From positions 95,534-128,723 of the forward strand of contig NC_018229.1 in the NCBI RefSeq assembly GCF_000227135.1: 33,190 nt of DNA, in the 5' to 3' direction. The notes under the pieces are model-generated. The model did no database searches, was not told the origin of the DNA, and worked only from the letters and a program-made list of their open reading frames with translations. The DNA is from Leishmania donovani. Taxonomy: Eukaryota > Euglenozoa > Kinetoplastea > Trypanosomatida > Trypanosomatidae. Position numbers and translations under genes: made by a program. Shown piece by piece: positions 8,494-18,081 of this stretch. Within the stretch, counting starts at the first letter, position 1. Each line of letters begins with the position of its first letter.

Positions 8494-11475
8494 TTAAAAG
8501 GTGATATTGTACACGGCCACACCGTCTTGCACAAGAAAGATTCCTGGCTTCGCATCCTCCGGGTGTGCGCTGTAGGGCACCCACAGCACCGGGTTCAGGT
8601 TATCCCAGCCGGGCCCCAGCGAGGCGTTTATGTTCGCGCGTATCCACTGTGCCCCACGCTCCTGCGCCGCCTTCTCGGCCGCCGCCGCCTCGGCTGGCGT
8701 GGTGCCGCCGCTCAGCCGGTGCTCCTCCACAAAGTAGTTCGTGTGCAAGTAGTACATGTCCGCCGGGGTGCAGCGGTGCAGTGCCACAGACGCCCACGTC
8801 ACGATACCACGGGCGTCGCGCCGCAGATCGTGAAAGCGGGACATGGTTTCCTCTACGCGCGTGATGCGGCGATGCGGACAGAGCTGCGCGGCACGCGCGC
8901 GTCGGCCGTGCAGAACGCTTCCGATGAAGCGATCCTCCTCGGTCATCGCGACTTCGGTGTAGATGTCGGCGAAGATGGGGTTGAAGTCGCGCATGGACAG
9001 CAGCGCCACGTCCCGCAGTCCTTTGGTTCCGTAGGCTTCCTGCGGTTTCTCCAACACGACGCGCGCCAGTTTGCGAGTCATCATGTGTTGCCTCTGTAAA
9101 AAGCGCTTCTCATCTCGAAGACCCCAGTGCACGCACTCGCTCTCTGGTGAGTGTGGCAGGCGCAGCTGAGAGGTGGAGCCAAGTGGGGCGCCGGTGCGCA
9201 GCGTATCACCAGCACCACTGACAGCGTCGACGGGAAGCGGTGCGTTGCCGTCATTGTCCATCAAGTTTGCGTCGAGGTCGCGGTGCCGCCGACCATTTAA
9301 CACGTAGGCGAAGTCGCTCACTATCTGTGGCACTTTTATGTATATGTCATCGTAACTCTTGACAATGAAGGGCACGTCAGGGAAGGCGTGGTAGGCGTAC
9401 TCCAGCCACAGTACCGTCCTCTGGGTCATGCCCACCTGCGCCGCCATCCTCCAGCGGCTGTCGCCCCTCTCCGTCTTCGCTGTCTCTCTGCGGTCCGCCA
9501 GCATATCGATCCACAGCACGTCGCTGTGCTGAAGAGCCTCCATCCAAAGACCGCTCGACGCCTCGCACAAGAAGCGCGCTGCCGCGGTGAACGCTGGAAT
9601 AATGGGAAGCCGAAGGTGCTCGGCCAGCACCGCCAGCGGTGGTCGCGGGCTGTCGGCGCTGCCGTGCACCGTGGATGAGATAATGTGATCACAAGGAGAG
9701 CTCGTCAAATCCGATGTGCCCCACTCCGGCCGGAGCGACATGCGTCGCTGACAATATGAGAAACCGCCAAGCGCCGCGCCTCCGCTCGAAAGCGACATGG
9801 CAAGTGCGCGGTAGAAGTTGGTCGCGTCAGCGAACTCCTGTAGCGTCGGTCGATAAAACTCCGCCGCAGCCGCAGGCCCGGTGTCTTCATCCTGGCCTAC
9901 CCATGTCGGGTCCGTCGCCGCCTCGCGCTCCTGTGCCGCGATGATGTACAGGGGCAGAAGACGTCCTTGAAAGTCGTTCTCGCTGCGGGCAACAACGGTG
10001 TAGCGGAACCACGTGCTGCGCTGCGCATCCCGCAGCTGAGCATGGGAAACGGTGTCAGCGGAGTGGATGCCCATGACGGCGATGTAGGGTGGTGACCTCA
10101 CAGCGCGGGCTTCCGAGGAGATGCTGGCGTGTCGCAGCCATTTCCAGCGAGGCAGCTCGGCTTCCACGTCGACGCCGTCGGTCACGCTGCGCATCGCGAA
10201 CAGCATGGGGCCAATCTTTCCCAGTGGCGCGCCGATGTTGGCGAACACCGCGTATGGGCCGCCTTTCGCCTTGAGGAGATCCTCCAAGGCCGCCGTCGTG
10301 AGCGGCGCCGCTGTCTCACCGTGTGCGCCAACATTAAAGGCGACGCCGCTACCGACTCCAAAGGCATCTGGCTGGTGACCCTCCTGCTGCTGATGGGGCG
10401 CCTGCAACTCGGCTCGCTGTCTCGCGTTGTCCTCACGCTGCATTCGTTCCAGTCCATCGACAGCCCGCTGCAGCGCGATCACATACGTGTCATGATCGAG
10501 GCAATCCTCGCAGCGTGCCGGCACCACCCTCAGCGTCCACGACGGCAGGTGGATCCACTTGACCTTTCGCGAGTACTGGAGGCGCATGCGCCGCGGCGCA
10601 TCCTCGTGCTGGACAAGGATGGACAGCGTGCCGTTCCAGCTCGGCACATGGGGTCGACGCAGTCGACGCACAACACAGCTGTAGACGCCGAAGACCATGA
10701 GCGCGATGCAGACAATGCTGACCAGGAGAAACCCTCGCACCCCGAGTTTCCGTTTCTGCCGTCGACTGGCACCTTTCTCTCGCTCTGCATCCTCGAGCGT
10801 CCCCCTCAGGCATCGCCGCAGCCACCTGTGACCTGTCTGGGCAGCGGAGCCCATCCGCAGCCACACCTGCGAGCATCTCCCCCGCCAGCACGCGCACGGC
10901 CGACGGTGCCAGTTGCTTCCTCTGAAGGTGCTTGGCGGGGCAGCCGCGGCCGCAGACGGCGCGGATGGCAAGAACAGTGGAAGAAGTCGGGCATCGTTCT
11001 CTTCTAAACCTGCTCTGTCGCGTCGGTTGGGCCGCACGCTGCCCTCCACAGCGGCAGCTGCAGCAGCCACGTGGAGCTCACCCCACATGGAGCAGGTGCT
11101 TCCGTGAGCCTTCATTGGTGGCATCGGTGTTGTGTGGGCGACGGACGCTATCTTCATCGCCGCGAGCATGTGAGGCGGCTGCGGCGGCAATGGCAATGTT
11201 GGTGCCGAGTTTACTGTGTGGGCAGATGCATGCTGCGAGCCGCGTCCGGATGGGTGCTGCGAGGATGCGCCTCTCCAGCCGTCCTGGTCCGTTCTTCCGG
11301 TACCCATGACGCTCTGGGTTGTCGCACTACTCGCTAGAGCGCCGTTGGCCTTGCTTGCCTTACACCTGTATGCAGTGGGGCCGCCGCCTCCTCCATCGTC
11401 GTCGGCTCCGTATCGGTTCAGCACCAGAGCTAAGCTGCTAAGATGGCCCTGCCGGAGGTGCTCCCCATCCGACAT
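8494..11475 (-). CDS. SCG-type phosphoglycan beta-1,3-galactosyltransferase family protein (GT31)
   Basis: A 993-residue protein of the Leishmania SCG/SCGR galactosyltransferase type, expected in the Golgi to galactosylate phosphoglycan or a related glycan. It has a low-complexity cytosolic part with Ala runs, a single anchor at about 248-268, then a luminal region. Visible GT31 motifs are YIAVMGI (464-470), LRDAQRSTW (481-489), F-P-D-V-P-F-I-V-K-S-Y-D-D-I-Y (698-712) and EEDRFIGSVLHG (846-857). The usual D-D-D metal-binding triplet reads Y-D-D here, so the first Asp is changed. The frame stays open another 112 codons upstream to 11811, but that stretch crosses the pyrimidine-rich splice region and the putative acceptor at 11618. 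The first ATG after the acceptor, 11475 (start M-S-D-G-E), is therefore chosen. It is a paralogue of the gene at the left edge. Donor sugar and acceptor are not proven. Confidence 0.8.
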   Translation of the reverse strand: MSDGEHLRQGHLSSLALVLNRYGADDDGGGGGPTAYRCKASKANGALASSATTQSVMGTGRTDQDGWRGASSQHPSGRGSQHASAHTVNSAPTLPLPPQPPHMLAAMKIASVAHTTPMPPMKAHGSTCSMWGELHVAAAAAAVEGSVRPNRRDRAGLEENDARLLPLFLPSAPSAAAAAPPSTFRGSNWHRRPCACWRGRCSQVWLRMGSAAQTGHRWLRRCLRGTLEDAEREKGASRRQKRKLGVRGFLLVSIVCIALMVFGVYSCVVRRLRRPHVPSWNGTLSILVQHEDAPRRMRLQYSRKVKWIHLPSWTLRVVPARCEDCLDHDTYVIALQRAVDGLERMQREDNARQRAELQAPHQQQEGHQPDAFGVGSGVAFNVGAHGETAAPLTTAALEDLLKAKGGPYAVFANIGAPLGKIGPMLFAMRSVTDGVDVEAELPRWKWLRHASISSEARAVRSPPYIAVMGIHSADTVSHAQLRDAQRSTWFRYTVVARSENDFQGRLLPLYIIAAQEREAATDPTWVGQDEDTGPAAAAEFYRPTLQEFADATNFYRALAMSLSSGGAALGGFSYCQRRMSLRPEWGTSDLTSSPCDHIISSTVHGSADSPRPPLAVLAEHLRLPIIPAFTAAARFLCEASSGLWMEALQHSDVLWIDMLADRRETAKTERGDSRWRMAAQVGMTQRTVLWLEYAYHAFPDVPFIVKSYDDIYIKVPQIVSDFAYVLNGRRHRDLDANLMDNDGNAPLPVDAVSGAGDTLRTGAPLGSTSQLRLPHSPESECVHWGLRDEKRFLQRQHMMTRKLARVVLEKPQEAYGTKGLRDVALLSMRDFNPIFADIYTEVAMTEEDRFIGSVLHGRRARAAQLCPHRRITRVEETMSRFHDLRRDARGIVTWASVALHRCTPADMYYLHTNYFVEEHRLSGGTTPAEAAAAEKAAQERGAQWIRANINASLGPGWDNLNPVLWVPYSAHPEDAKPGIFLVQDGVAVYNITF

Positions 11476-11617
11476 TGCAAGCTCTTGAGCGGCGTAGGCA
11501 GAAGACGCAAGCGTAACAGAGAGGTAGAAGCAAGCGCGGGATGGCAGATGCACCGGTGCGGGCACACGCACACGCACGCAGCGCACGGGATCGGCAAACG
11601 TAAAAGCGCAAGCAGCA

Positions 11618-11773
11618 CTGCGGCGGGAGACGACGAAGAACGAAAGAGTGGGGGCGGCGACGAAAACGAATACACAAAATCCCCACAACAACAACAGCAA
11701 GCGAAGCGAGAGTCGGAGCGGAAGACCAACGGGATGCGCAGACAATGATGCGGGGGAGGGGGAAAGGAGGGCT
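11618..11773 (-). promoter_or_regulatory. Putative spliced-leader acceptor with a long AG-free zone
   Basis: On the minus strand a C/T tract (about 11742-11770) follows a TTAG. No AG then occurs for about 152 nt, until the GCAG at 11620-11617 (AG at 11619-11618). The predicted 5' UTR to the ATG at 11475 is 142 nt. The AG exclusion zone fits a distant branch site scanning to the first AG. Confidence 0.5.
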
Positions 11774-13122
11774 AAGAGAAACACAACAAGCGGTGTGATG
11801 CGGCGCCGCACCTCAAGTGCAAGTGCCTACGGTGTGTGCGTATAGATGCACGGATCTGCTGGGCCGCACCCACGCACGTGCACAGTGTCTTTCGTGATCT
11901 AGGCGCTGTTCTGCCAAAACGCGGAAGTGCAAGCAAACTCGAAAAAAAAATTCCTCGAGAGAGCGTGCAGAGGAGCGCAACAATATATATACATATATAC
12001 ATATATGTATACGATGAGCCGACGCGCAAGGATGCTAAGTTGCCCACCACATGCGACGACGAAATGCAACCGCAGAGAAGCGTCTGCTGCTGCCCGCTCT
12101 CTCTCGCTCGCCGTCCTCCCCACCGTTGCGCGCGCTGTGTGGATGGGCGTGAGGGCGAAGCGCACCTCACACACACTAGCAGAAAAGAGGGGAAAGGCTG
12201 CTCAGCGGAGCAGACGTGGCCGACAACGGTAATGACGGCGCGGCGGCCTCGCACAAGAGGGAAGGGAAGGGGGGAGGGGGGGGGGGCAACCTCGAAGGGC
12301 GACGCGCACGTAAGCGAGAGCGGCTGAACTCTCTGCCTTTTGACTACGCATACATGCATGTATGTGTATACGTATGGGCGCCGGAAAGGCAGATGCCGTC
12401 GCCAGCGCCTCTGCTCGCGGCCACGGAGATGCGGAGAAGAGTGGCGGCTTTGCAGGGAAGGAAAGAAGGGGAGGGGGAGGAGGGGGAGGAGGGGGGAACG
12501 ATGCGAGGCACTGCCGCAACGGGCGCAGCTGTGGCTTCGGCTTGGTGATAAGAAGTGTGTATAAGTTAATGTATCGAATTCAAGAACCTGTAGAGACAGA
12601 GACAGGAGTGCGTGGAGGGGCGCTTCTGGTGAACGGGGCTGGGAAGACGAGGCGGGCGAGCGATGGTGAAAGAAAATGCGGAGCCGATGGAGAAGACGAG
12701 GCAGCGACATCAGAGGCGGCCGTGGCAGAGACGCCCACATGACCCATGTGTTCAAGTGCCTCTACGAGGCGCTTGTTTGCTTGTCTTTCTGGGAGGGGGT
12801 TCATGTGGCCCAGTTATCCTGCCACCACCAGCACCCATCGCCCCTCCTGATGCGCACATCGGCGGGGCAGGGAGTGATGAGCAGCAACATCAGGGACCGC
12901 AGAGCGGAAAGGCGCTGAAAGCGCTGCGGCACGTCACTCAAACGCACGAAAACAAGTAAAAAATAGAAAACTTAATACGTGGCCGAAACAGCAACAATAT
13001 GCACACCCATCAATATACACAGATATACACATGCATACACATAGGCATATATTTAGATGTACGCACAGGATGATGATGAGGGCAAGATCGCAACAGTGGC
13101 CAGCAGACAGTTCCTTTCGATA
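11774..13122. other. Non-coding interval with AT-rich patches
   Basis: This holds the distal 3' flank of the GT60-type gene and the 5' flank of the SCG-type gene. An alternating purine-pyrimidine patch of TA and CATA units occupies 11982-12012, and a second CA/TA-rich patch occupies about 13007-13055; both stand out against the GC-rich surroundings. A G11 run lies at 12276-12286 and purine-rich GGAGG tracts at about 12460-12500. No supported gene is seen. Confidence 0.6.
11982..12012. repeat. TA/CATA alternating AT-rich patch
   Basis: About 30 bp of alternating A/T with interspersed C, in otherwise GC-rich non-coding DNA. It is the most AT-rich stretch noticed in the window. Confidence 0.7.
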
Positions 13123-13550
13123 CCCACAAACGTGGTCGTGCTCCGCACGCGAGCCGCGCAATGAAGAGGCGCATGCACAGCCCACAGCGCACCTACCTCT
13201 GGTGCGCGACGGCCATGTCCAGGAAACCGGGCCCCACCAACACCGCCTGGCGCCGTCCAAGCCCACCGCAACACGTCACCGCATACAGCGCAGGCTCGCC
13301 CCCGCATCGCGCCCCACGCCACCGCAACGCAGCGAAGGCAGACAAGTAGCCGGCGCATCCGTGCGCTCCTTCTTTCGACTGCCGGCACGAGTCGTAGCGA
13401 GCCGGTGCAAGCGGCATCATGGCCGCAAGCCTCGCCGGCGCAGCGCCGGCCCCCAGACACCTGCCCCCCCCCACACACACCAAGAGTCCGCCACCACCAC
13501 CCCGAGAGCCTGCCACCACACACGCACGGCCTGGTGGCCCGCGTCATGAC
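13123..13550. repeat. Dispersed repeat copy 1 (428 bp), 3' flank of the GT60-type gene
   Basis: This block recurs at 17260-17732 in the same orientation. Comparing by eye, the two copies differ by one substitution near the left end (G at 13135, T at 17272) and around a C-run, where copy 2 has an assembly gap. It begins about 130 bp past the stop codon at 13681, so it lies in the predicted 3' UTR. Position and size fit a SIDER-type degenerate retroposon of Leishmania 3' UTRs, but no signature or A-rich tail was verified. It could simply be a recent segmental copy. Confidence 0.85.
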
Positions 13551-13680
13551 GGGAGCTCCAGGGCGGCACGCACAAGAACACGAAAAGGCGCGAGAGCACC
13601 ACCGTAAAGGGCGGAGATGAGGGGGGTGGGGGCGATGGGCACGTGCGAGCGCACCACTCCCCCTCCTCATCGTCATCCCT

Positions 13681-16600
13681 CTAATCGGGCTTGTCCACGC
13701 CGCACCAGCGCCCATCCAGCTTGTATTTGATGGGGTCTACACCGGCGTACTCGTACCACTGCGCGACAGTCCGCTGCTTGCCCATCCCGTAGCGGCTCGA
13801 GTCGATGATGACGTACGGGTTGGTGGTGTTCGCCGGCACGAGCACGTCCTCCTTGCTGAAGGGGTGAGTCTGGAGAAAGAACTGAATTCGTTGGCGCACG
13901 CGTGTCTGCATAGTGTACCACTGAGACGACTCCGACCACACCTTCGGCGCTGAGGAGCGGGTGTAGATATGGAAGCATAGCCCGCGCGCTGGGGAGTAGA
14001 TGTTGTAGCCGTGCGTCCACAGCCGCGTCGAGTACAGCACCTCCTCTCCGTCGAAGATGTACGGAAGGTGCGGATCGAAGGGGACGTCGCGAAAGATGGT
14101 GCCGAACGACATCAAGAAGCCACCCGCCACCCAAGGCTGCGGCAGGCGGTGGTTCGTGGCCGGGTCGATTTCCGACGACTGAACACGCACGTACGGGTCG
14201 TTGTAGACGTTGTTCTTTGCGAACTCCGACGTGGACCCGATCACTATGCCGTTGAGCCGAAGGTAGCCGAAGCTATTCATAAAATGCGCCCTGCAGAGGT
14301 ATGCCGTTGTCGTGCGGTACGGCTGGAAGTCAACCCCCTCGCCCTGGTAGCCTTCCGGGTAGTGCGACAGCACCGCTTTCGGGTCCTCCAAGCGCCTCAG
14401 CATCGTTGTGCCGAGGACGTCCCACATGGGGCGAAACCGGTTATGTGAGTCCAGCACCAGCGTCACGTCCTCGCCACGGTACAGCAGCATCGTCATGTAG
14501 CGGCCATACGCCGGCCCCTTCGCCTGACTGGAGTCGATCTCACGTAAGCGCACCTGCTCCGCCACGAGGCAGACGCGCGCATCAAAGTAATGGGCCTCGG
14601 GGCCTGTGGTGCTCGTCGTCAAGTCCACGCCCTTGCCGTACAACGTGCGCGCACGCGCCCGCAGCTCACGCGCGGCGCCGACGCCGCCATCGCCCGCAGC
14701 GCCCTGCACGCCGTTGGACGGGCACAGGTAAGGGGTGTACAGCTCTGGCACGAGGCACGGCGAGTCGCCGGCACGGTTCTGCTGAGCGACCCCGACGTAC
14801 AAGCGGTGCGGGTTGCGCGCTGTGCGGAACAGGTTCAGCAGCGTCGGCGCACACTCCATGTCGCGGTAGCTCGCAACGCTCACAAAGACGGTGTGCGTGT
14901 TTTCTGCGGCTTTGGGATTCAGCGCGTGCGGTATTAGCTGGCGATCTTCTCGAGTGTACAGGTGCGCCACCTCCTTCGCTCGCTCCAGCCCCAGCCGCGG
15001 CAGTGCAAGAACGGAGAGGGGAGAGTCGCGCTGTATGAGCGGCAGCGCTGCAGCCTCGGCGGTCTGCGCCGTGTTGGAGGTGATCGGGACGCCGAAGCGA
15101 GTCTGCACGACCGCGGCGATGGCTGAATACCACGCGTCTGTGTCGGCAACCGAGTCGCCGCCGTAGGGGCGGAGAGCGCTGTAGCGTCGCAGCGGGTAGT
15201 AGTGGATGTGGTTGAAGATCGAGGCAACCTCATACAAGTCCGCCTTCATAGCCACGCGGTTTGCGACGTCCTGCGGCCTTAGCGGCGCTGAGCTTTCATG
15301 TCCAGGCCTATTCTGTGGTGTATGGCTGGCGGCATTCTTGCGAGGCACCGCCGCGTTTGGGCCCTCCTCGTCGGCTCGCGCACCAGCGCGACGGAAGCGG
15401 GCACGCATGATCGGCAGCACCTCCGACTTCGTCCACGCGTGTCGGTACTGTAGCAGCGCGAGGTCGTCGAAGGGCTGCTCGGTCAGTCGCTCCGTCTCAA
15501 AGGAAGAGACGCCGACGAAGCCGCGTAGCTGCGCACGCAGGCGAGCTGCCTCTGAGCGCCCCGCAAACGACTCCTTCAGCGCCGCGTTCCACTCCGCCGC
15601 AGCATCCCCGATGGTGGATGCGCCACGCGCAGCCGTCGTCGCATCAGCCCCCTCGGCGCGCGCTCGCTCTGCAGCCTTCTCCAGCGCCTCCTTTCGGCCC
15701 TTGGCGTTGAGCAAGAAATCGCTCAGCTCCATAAGCCCCATCACCGGGTCGTGCTCCTGCACCGCCCGAACATGAACGCTCACTTGAGCTAGCAGGAAAG
15801 ATAGATGCTCCAGCTCCGGGAGAGTCTGAGCAAGACTTACAAGGTCCACACCGTGCCCCCCGACCTTGCCGCGGGCCGCGCTCGCCTTGCGCAGTGCTGC
15901 CAAGAGCGTCGCGTTGCGCCGGACACGCCGACGTAGTTCCGCCGCGCGGCGCGTCTCGCGCAAGAACGCTTCGAGGCCCTCACTGGCTAGTAAACGACGA
16001 ATCTTGAGATCCAGCGCAGAGGCGCGAGACGCGGCATCACCGCCGCCGCCACCGGCTGTGTTGCCGTCTCGCCTGGTGTTGGAGTCCAGGAGCGGGCCGA
16101 TCGTGTGAGAAAGATGCTGCCGCGCATCAGGCACTACAATAACCAGCACCGCCACCAGTGCGGCGAAGTTGATCAAGAGAAGCACCAGCAACACGCCAAC
16201 CGCGGCGCACGAGCACGCGAGCATCTGCGACATGTTCGCGGGGTCGTCGTCATCGCTTGCAAAGCCGAGCGCGCGCAGCGTGCGATGGACGCGGCTGGCA
16301 CAGCACAACAGGCGCTTCAGCGGCCGAAGATGGCCGCGGCCATGCACTGCGGCTGCGGCTGCTGCTGATGATGCGGACGCCTTAGGCATCAAGTGCATCG
16401 GCGCATAGCCACGGCCCTCCGCGACCGCCCTCAGTTCCACGTTGGCCGGGGCTCGGTGGCTGCTGCTGTGCAAGGTTTGAGTGGCACCAGAAAGTCCGCC
16501 ATCACCTTCGTTGCTGAAAACCATCGACGCAAAACCAGCGGGACCACGCCCACGCTCGTTCCGGCCACACTCTGTGCCGGCTGCCGTGCACAGTGCTGGG

Positions 16601-16725
16601 CCACCGACGACTGCAGTGCCGGCTGTCGCGACGGCGTCGAGGCCGTCACCGAACGGCGACGGCGAAGGCATCCGCTTTACGCGCGCAGTCACGTGATTGT
16701 CCATGAGAGCTTCGCGCGCGCGCAA
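13681..16725 (-). CDS. GT60-type polypeptide alpha-GlcNAc-transferase homologue
   Basis: A 1014-residue type II membrane protein related to the Skp1/mucin-type polypeptide alpha-N-acetylglucosaminyltransferases (Pfam GlcNAc, PF11397). By analogy it would add GlcNAc from UDP-GlcNAc to Ser/Thr or hydroxyproline of proteins in the Golgi. A long Ala/Gly-rich cytosolic leader is followed by an anchor at about 169-198 and a charged, probably helical stem (235-450). The catalytic region shows FVSVASYRDMEC (614-625), LFRTARNPHRLYVGVAQQ (632-649), RYMTMLLYRGE (742-752), DSH (759-761) in the metal-binding position, PWVAGGFLMSFG (864-875), FDGEE (891-895) and HIYTR (919-923), all in family order. The start at 16725 is the first ATG, 33 nt after the putative acceptor at 16759; Met8 is an alternative. 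Activity and acceptor are inferred. Confidence 0.8.
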   Translation of the reverse strand: MRAREALMDNHVTARVKRMPSPSPFGDGLDAVATAGTAVVGGPALCTAAGTECGRNERGRGPAGFASMVFSNEGDGGLSGATQTLHSSSHRAPANVELRAVAEGRGYAPMHLMPKASASSAAAAAAVHGRGHLRPLKRLLCCASRVHRTLRALGFASDDDDPANMSQMLACSCAAVGVLLVLLLINFAALVAVLVIVVPDARQHLSHTIGPLLDSNTRRDGNTAGGGGGDAASRASALDLKIRRLLASEGLEAFLRETRRAAELRRRVRRNATLLAALRKASAARGKVGGHGVDLVSLAQTLPELEHLSFLLAQVSVHVRAVQEHDPVMGLMELSDFLLNAKGRKEALEKAAERARAEGADATTAARGASTIGDAAAEWNAALKESFAGRSEAARLRAQLRGFVGVSSFETERLTEQPFDDLALLQYRHAWTKSEVLPIMRARFRRAGARADEEGPNAAVPRKNAASHTPQNRPGHESSAPLRPQDVANRVAMKADLYEVASIFNHIHYYPLRRYSALRPYGGDSVADTDAWYSAIAAVVQTRFGVPITSNTAQTAEAAALPLIQRDSPLSVLALPRLGLERAKEVAHLYTREDRQLIPHALNPKAAENTHTVFVSVASYRDMECAPTLLNLFRTARNPHRLYVGVAQQNRAGDSPCLVPELYTPYLCPSNGVQGAAGDGGVGAARELRARARTLYGKGVDLTTSTTGPEAHYFDARVCLVAEQVRLREIDSSQAKGPAYGRYMTMLLYRGEDVTLVLDSHNRFRPMWDVLGTTMLRRLEDPKAVLSHYPEGYQGEGVDFQPYRTTTAYLCRAHFMNSFGYLRLNGIVIGSTSEFAKNNVYNDPYVRVQSSEIDPATNHRLPQPWVAGGFLMSFGTIFRDVPFDPHLPYIFDGEEVLYSTRLWTHGYNIYSPARGLCFHIYTRSSAPKVWSESSQWYTMQTRVRQRIQFFLQTHPFSKEDVLVPANTTNPYVIIDSSRYGMGKQRTVAQWYEYAGVDPIKYKLDGRWCGVDKPD

Positions 16726-16758
16726 CGAGCGCTCTCAACTGCGGCGGCACGAGCGCCT

Positions 16759-16807
16759 CTGTGAAATAGCGTCACAGAAAGCGGGGGAGAGAGAAAGAGG
16801 GAAGGGC
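16759..16807 (-). promoter_or_regulatory. Putative spliced-leader acceptor for the GT60-type gene
   Basis: A dense minus-strand C/T tract (16783-16806) leads to TTTCACAG, the first AG after the tract (16760-16759). This gives a 33-nt 5' UTR before the ATG at 16725. Confidence 0.55.
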
Positions 16808-17259
16808 AGACGTGTGTATGTGTGTGTGTATGTGCCTTCGCCGTTGTTGTTCTAGCAGTGCTGGTGATGATGACGTTCATTGCCGTCGTGTTGGGCGCAG
16901 AAGAAGAGGGCATGCGAGAGACACCGAGTTCGGTCAGCATGCGCACGGCCACATGGATGGCAAACAGTCGGAGCAGAAACAGAGGAGGAGGCGCGGCGGA
17001 GGGAGGTGCTTGTGCGGTGCGCGCACATCCCCGGCACACACACTTGCGCCGCTCACGTTGGGGTCGGGCAGTGGGCAACGACCGAGCAACGATGCACCGG
17101 GACGAGCAGGCAGCACCTCCGCTATCAACGCAGAACGACTCTAGAAGAGCTAACGGAGAGCACTGCCGCCAGGGCTCCGGCCAAGGCCACGGTGCTGTAG
17201 TCGCTTGCCTGCTCTCGGCACTGGCTGATGATGAGGCGCGAACACTTTTGACTTCATAG
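16808..17259. other. Non-coding interval between the GT60-type gene and repeat copy 2
   Basis: About 450 bp with a short TG tract at 16811-16830 and no supportable gene. Open frames on both strands are short and lack any domain pattern. Confidence 0.6.
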
Positions 17260-17732
17260 CCCACAAACGTGTTCGTGCTCCGCACGCGAGCCGCGCAATG
17301 AAGAGGCGCATGCACAGCCCACAGCGCACCTACCTCTGGTGCGCGACGGCCATGTCCAGGAAACCGGGCCCCACCAACACCGCCTGGCGCCGTCCAAGCC
17401 CACCGCAACACGTCACCGCATACAGCGCAGGCTCGCCCCCGCATCGCGCCCCACGCCACCGCAACGCAGCGAAGGCAGACAAGTAGCCGGCGCATCCGTG
17501 CGCTCCTTCTTTCGACTGCCGGCACGAGTCGTAGCGAGCCGGTGCAAGCGGCATCATGGCCGCAAGCCTCGCCGGCGCAGCGCCGGCCCCCAGACCACCG
17601 CCCCCNNNNNNNNNNNNNNNNNNNNNNNNNNNNNNNNCACCTGCCCCCCCCCCCACACACACCAAGAGTCCGCCACCACCACCCCGAGAGCCTGCCACCA
17701 CACACGCACGGCCTGGTGGCCCGCGTCATGAC
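17260..17732. repeat. Dispersed repeat copy 2, 3' flank of the divergent GT60-like gene; contains an N gap
   Basis: Direct repeat of 13123-13550, ending about 350 bp past the stop codon of the gene at 18082. A 32-base run of N (17606-17637) sits at the C-run where copy 1 reads straight through, with similar C-rich sequence on both sides. The gap is probably an assembly artefact at a homopolymer rather than real inserted DNA. Confidence 0.85.
17606..17637. other. Assembly gap (32 N)
   Basis: Unknown bases inside the second repeat copy, flanked on both sides by C-runs. Confidence 0.95.
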
Positions 17733-18081
17733 AAACAGAGGGATGGGGGAGGTGCGTCGGTGCATATACAAAATCGACTCCGTGGATGCGAAGTGCAAGA
17801 GCGGGTGCGGAGCACGGTGCTTGGCAGGAGAGGGCCCGCGCATCTCGGAGCAGCGTGGCTCAGAAAAAAAAATCATCGGAAGCGCCGATGCACCTCCGCG
17901 TGTCACGCCGAATCGGGTGCGCATGATGGACCAGCACAGGTACCCGACGCTGGCCAGTGAAAGCACATTACGGTCGAGTGTAAGGTCGCTGATGCGCGCC
18001 CATGTGCTCGTCGCGCGTGCACAGTGATCAGGATTGTCGTTCGGACTGTCGTTGCAAGTGGAGACGGCACCACCGCGTGCG

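Noticed and set aside
11476..11811. N-terminal extension of 112 codons on the SCG-type gene, with a hydrophobic Leu-rich start
   Set aside because: It is the translation of the pyrimidine tract and AG-free splice zone; the putative acceptor at 11618 lies inside it and no in-frame ATG occurs between the acceptor and 11475.
13123..13550. Protein-coding interpretation of the dispersed repeat (open frames on both strands)
   Set aside because: Frames are short or depend on runs of C, no domain is visible, and the repeat sits just after stop codons, where a 3' UTR element is more likely.
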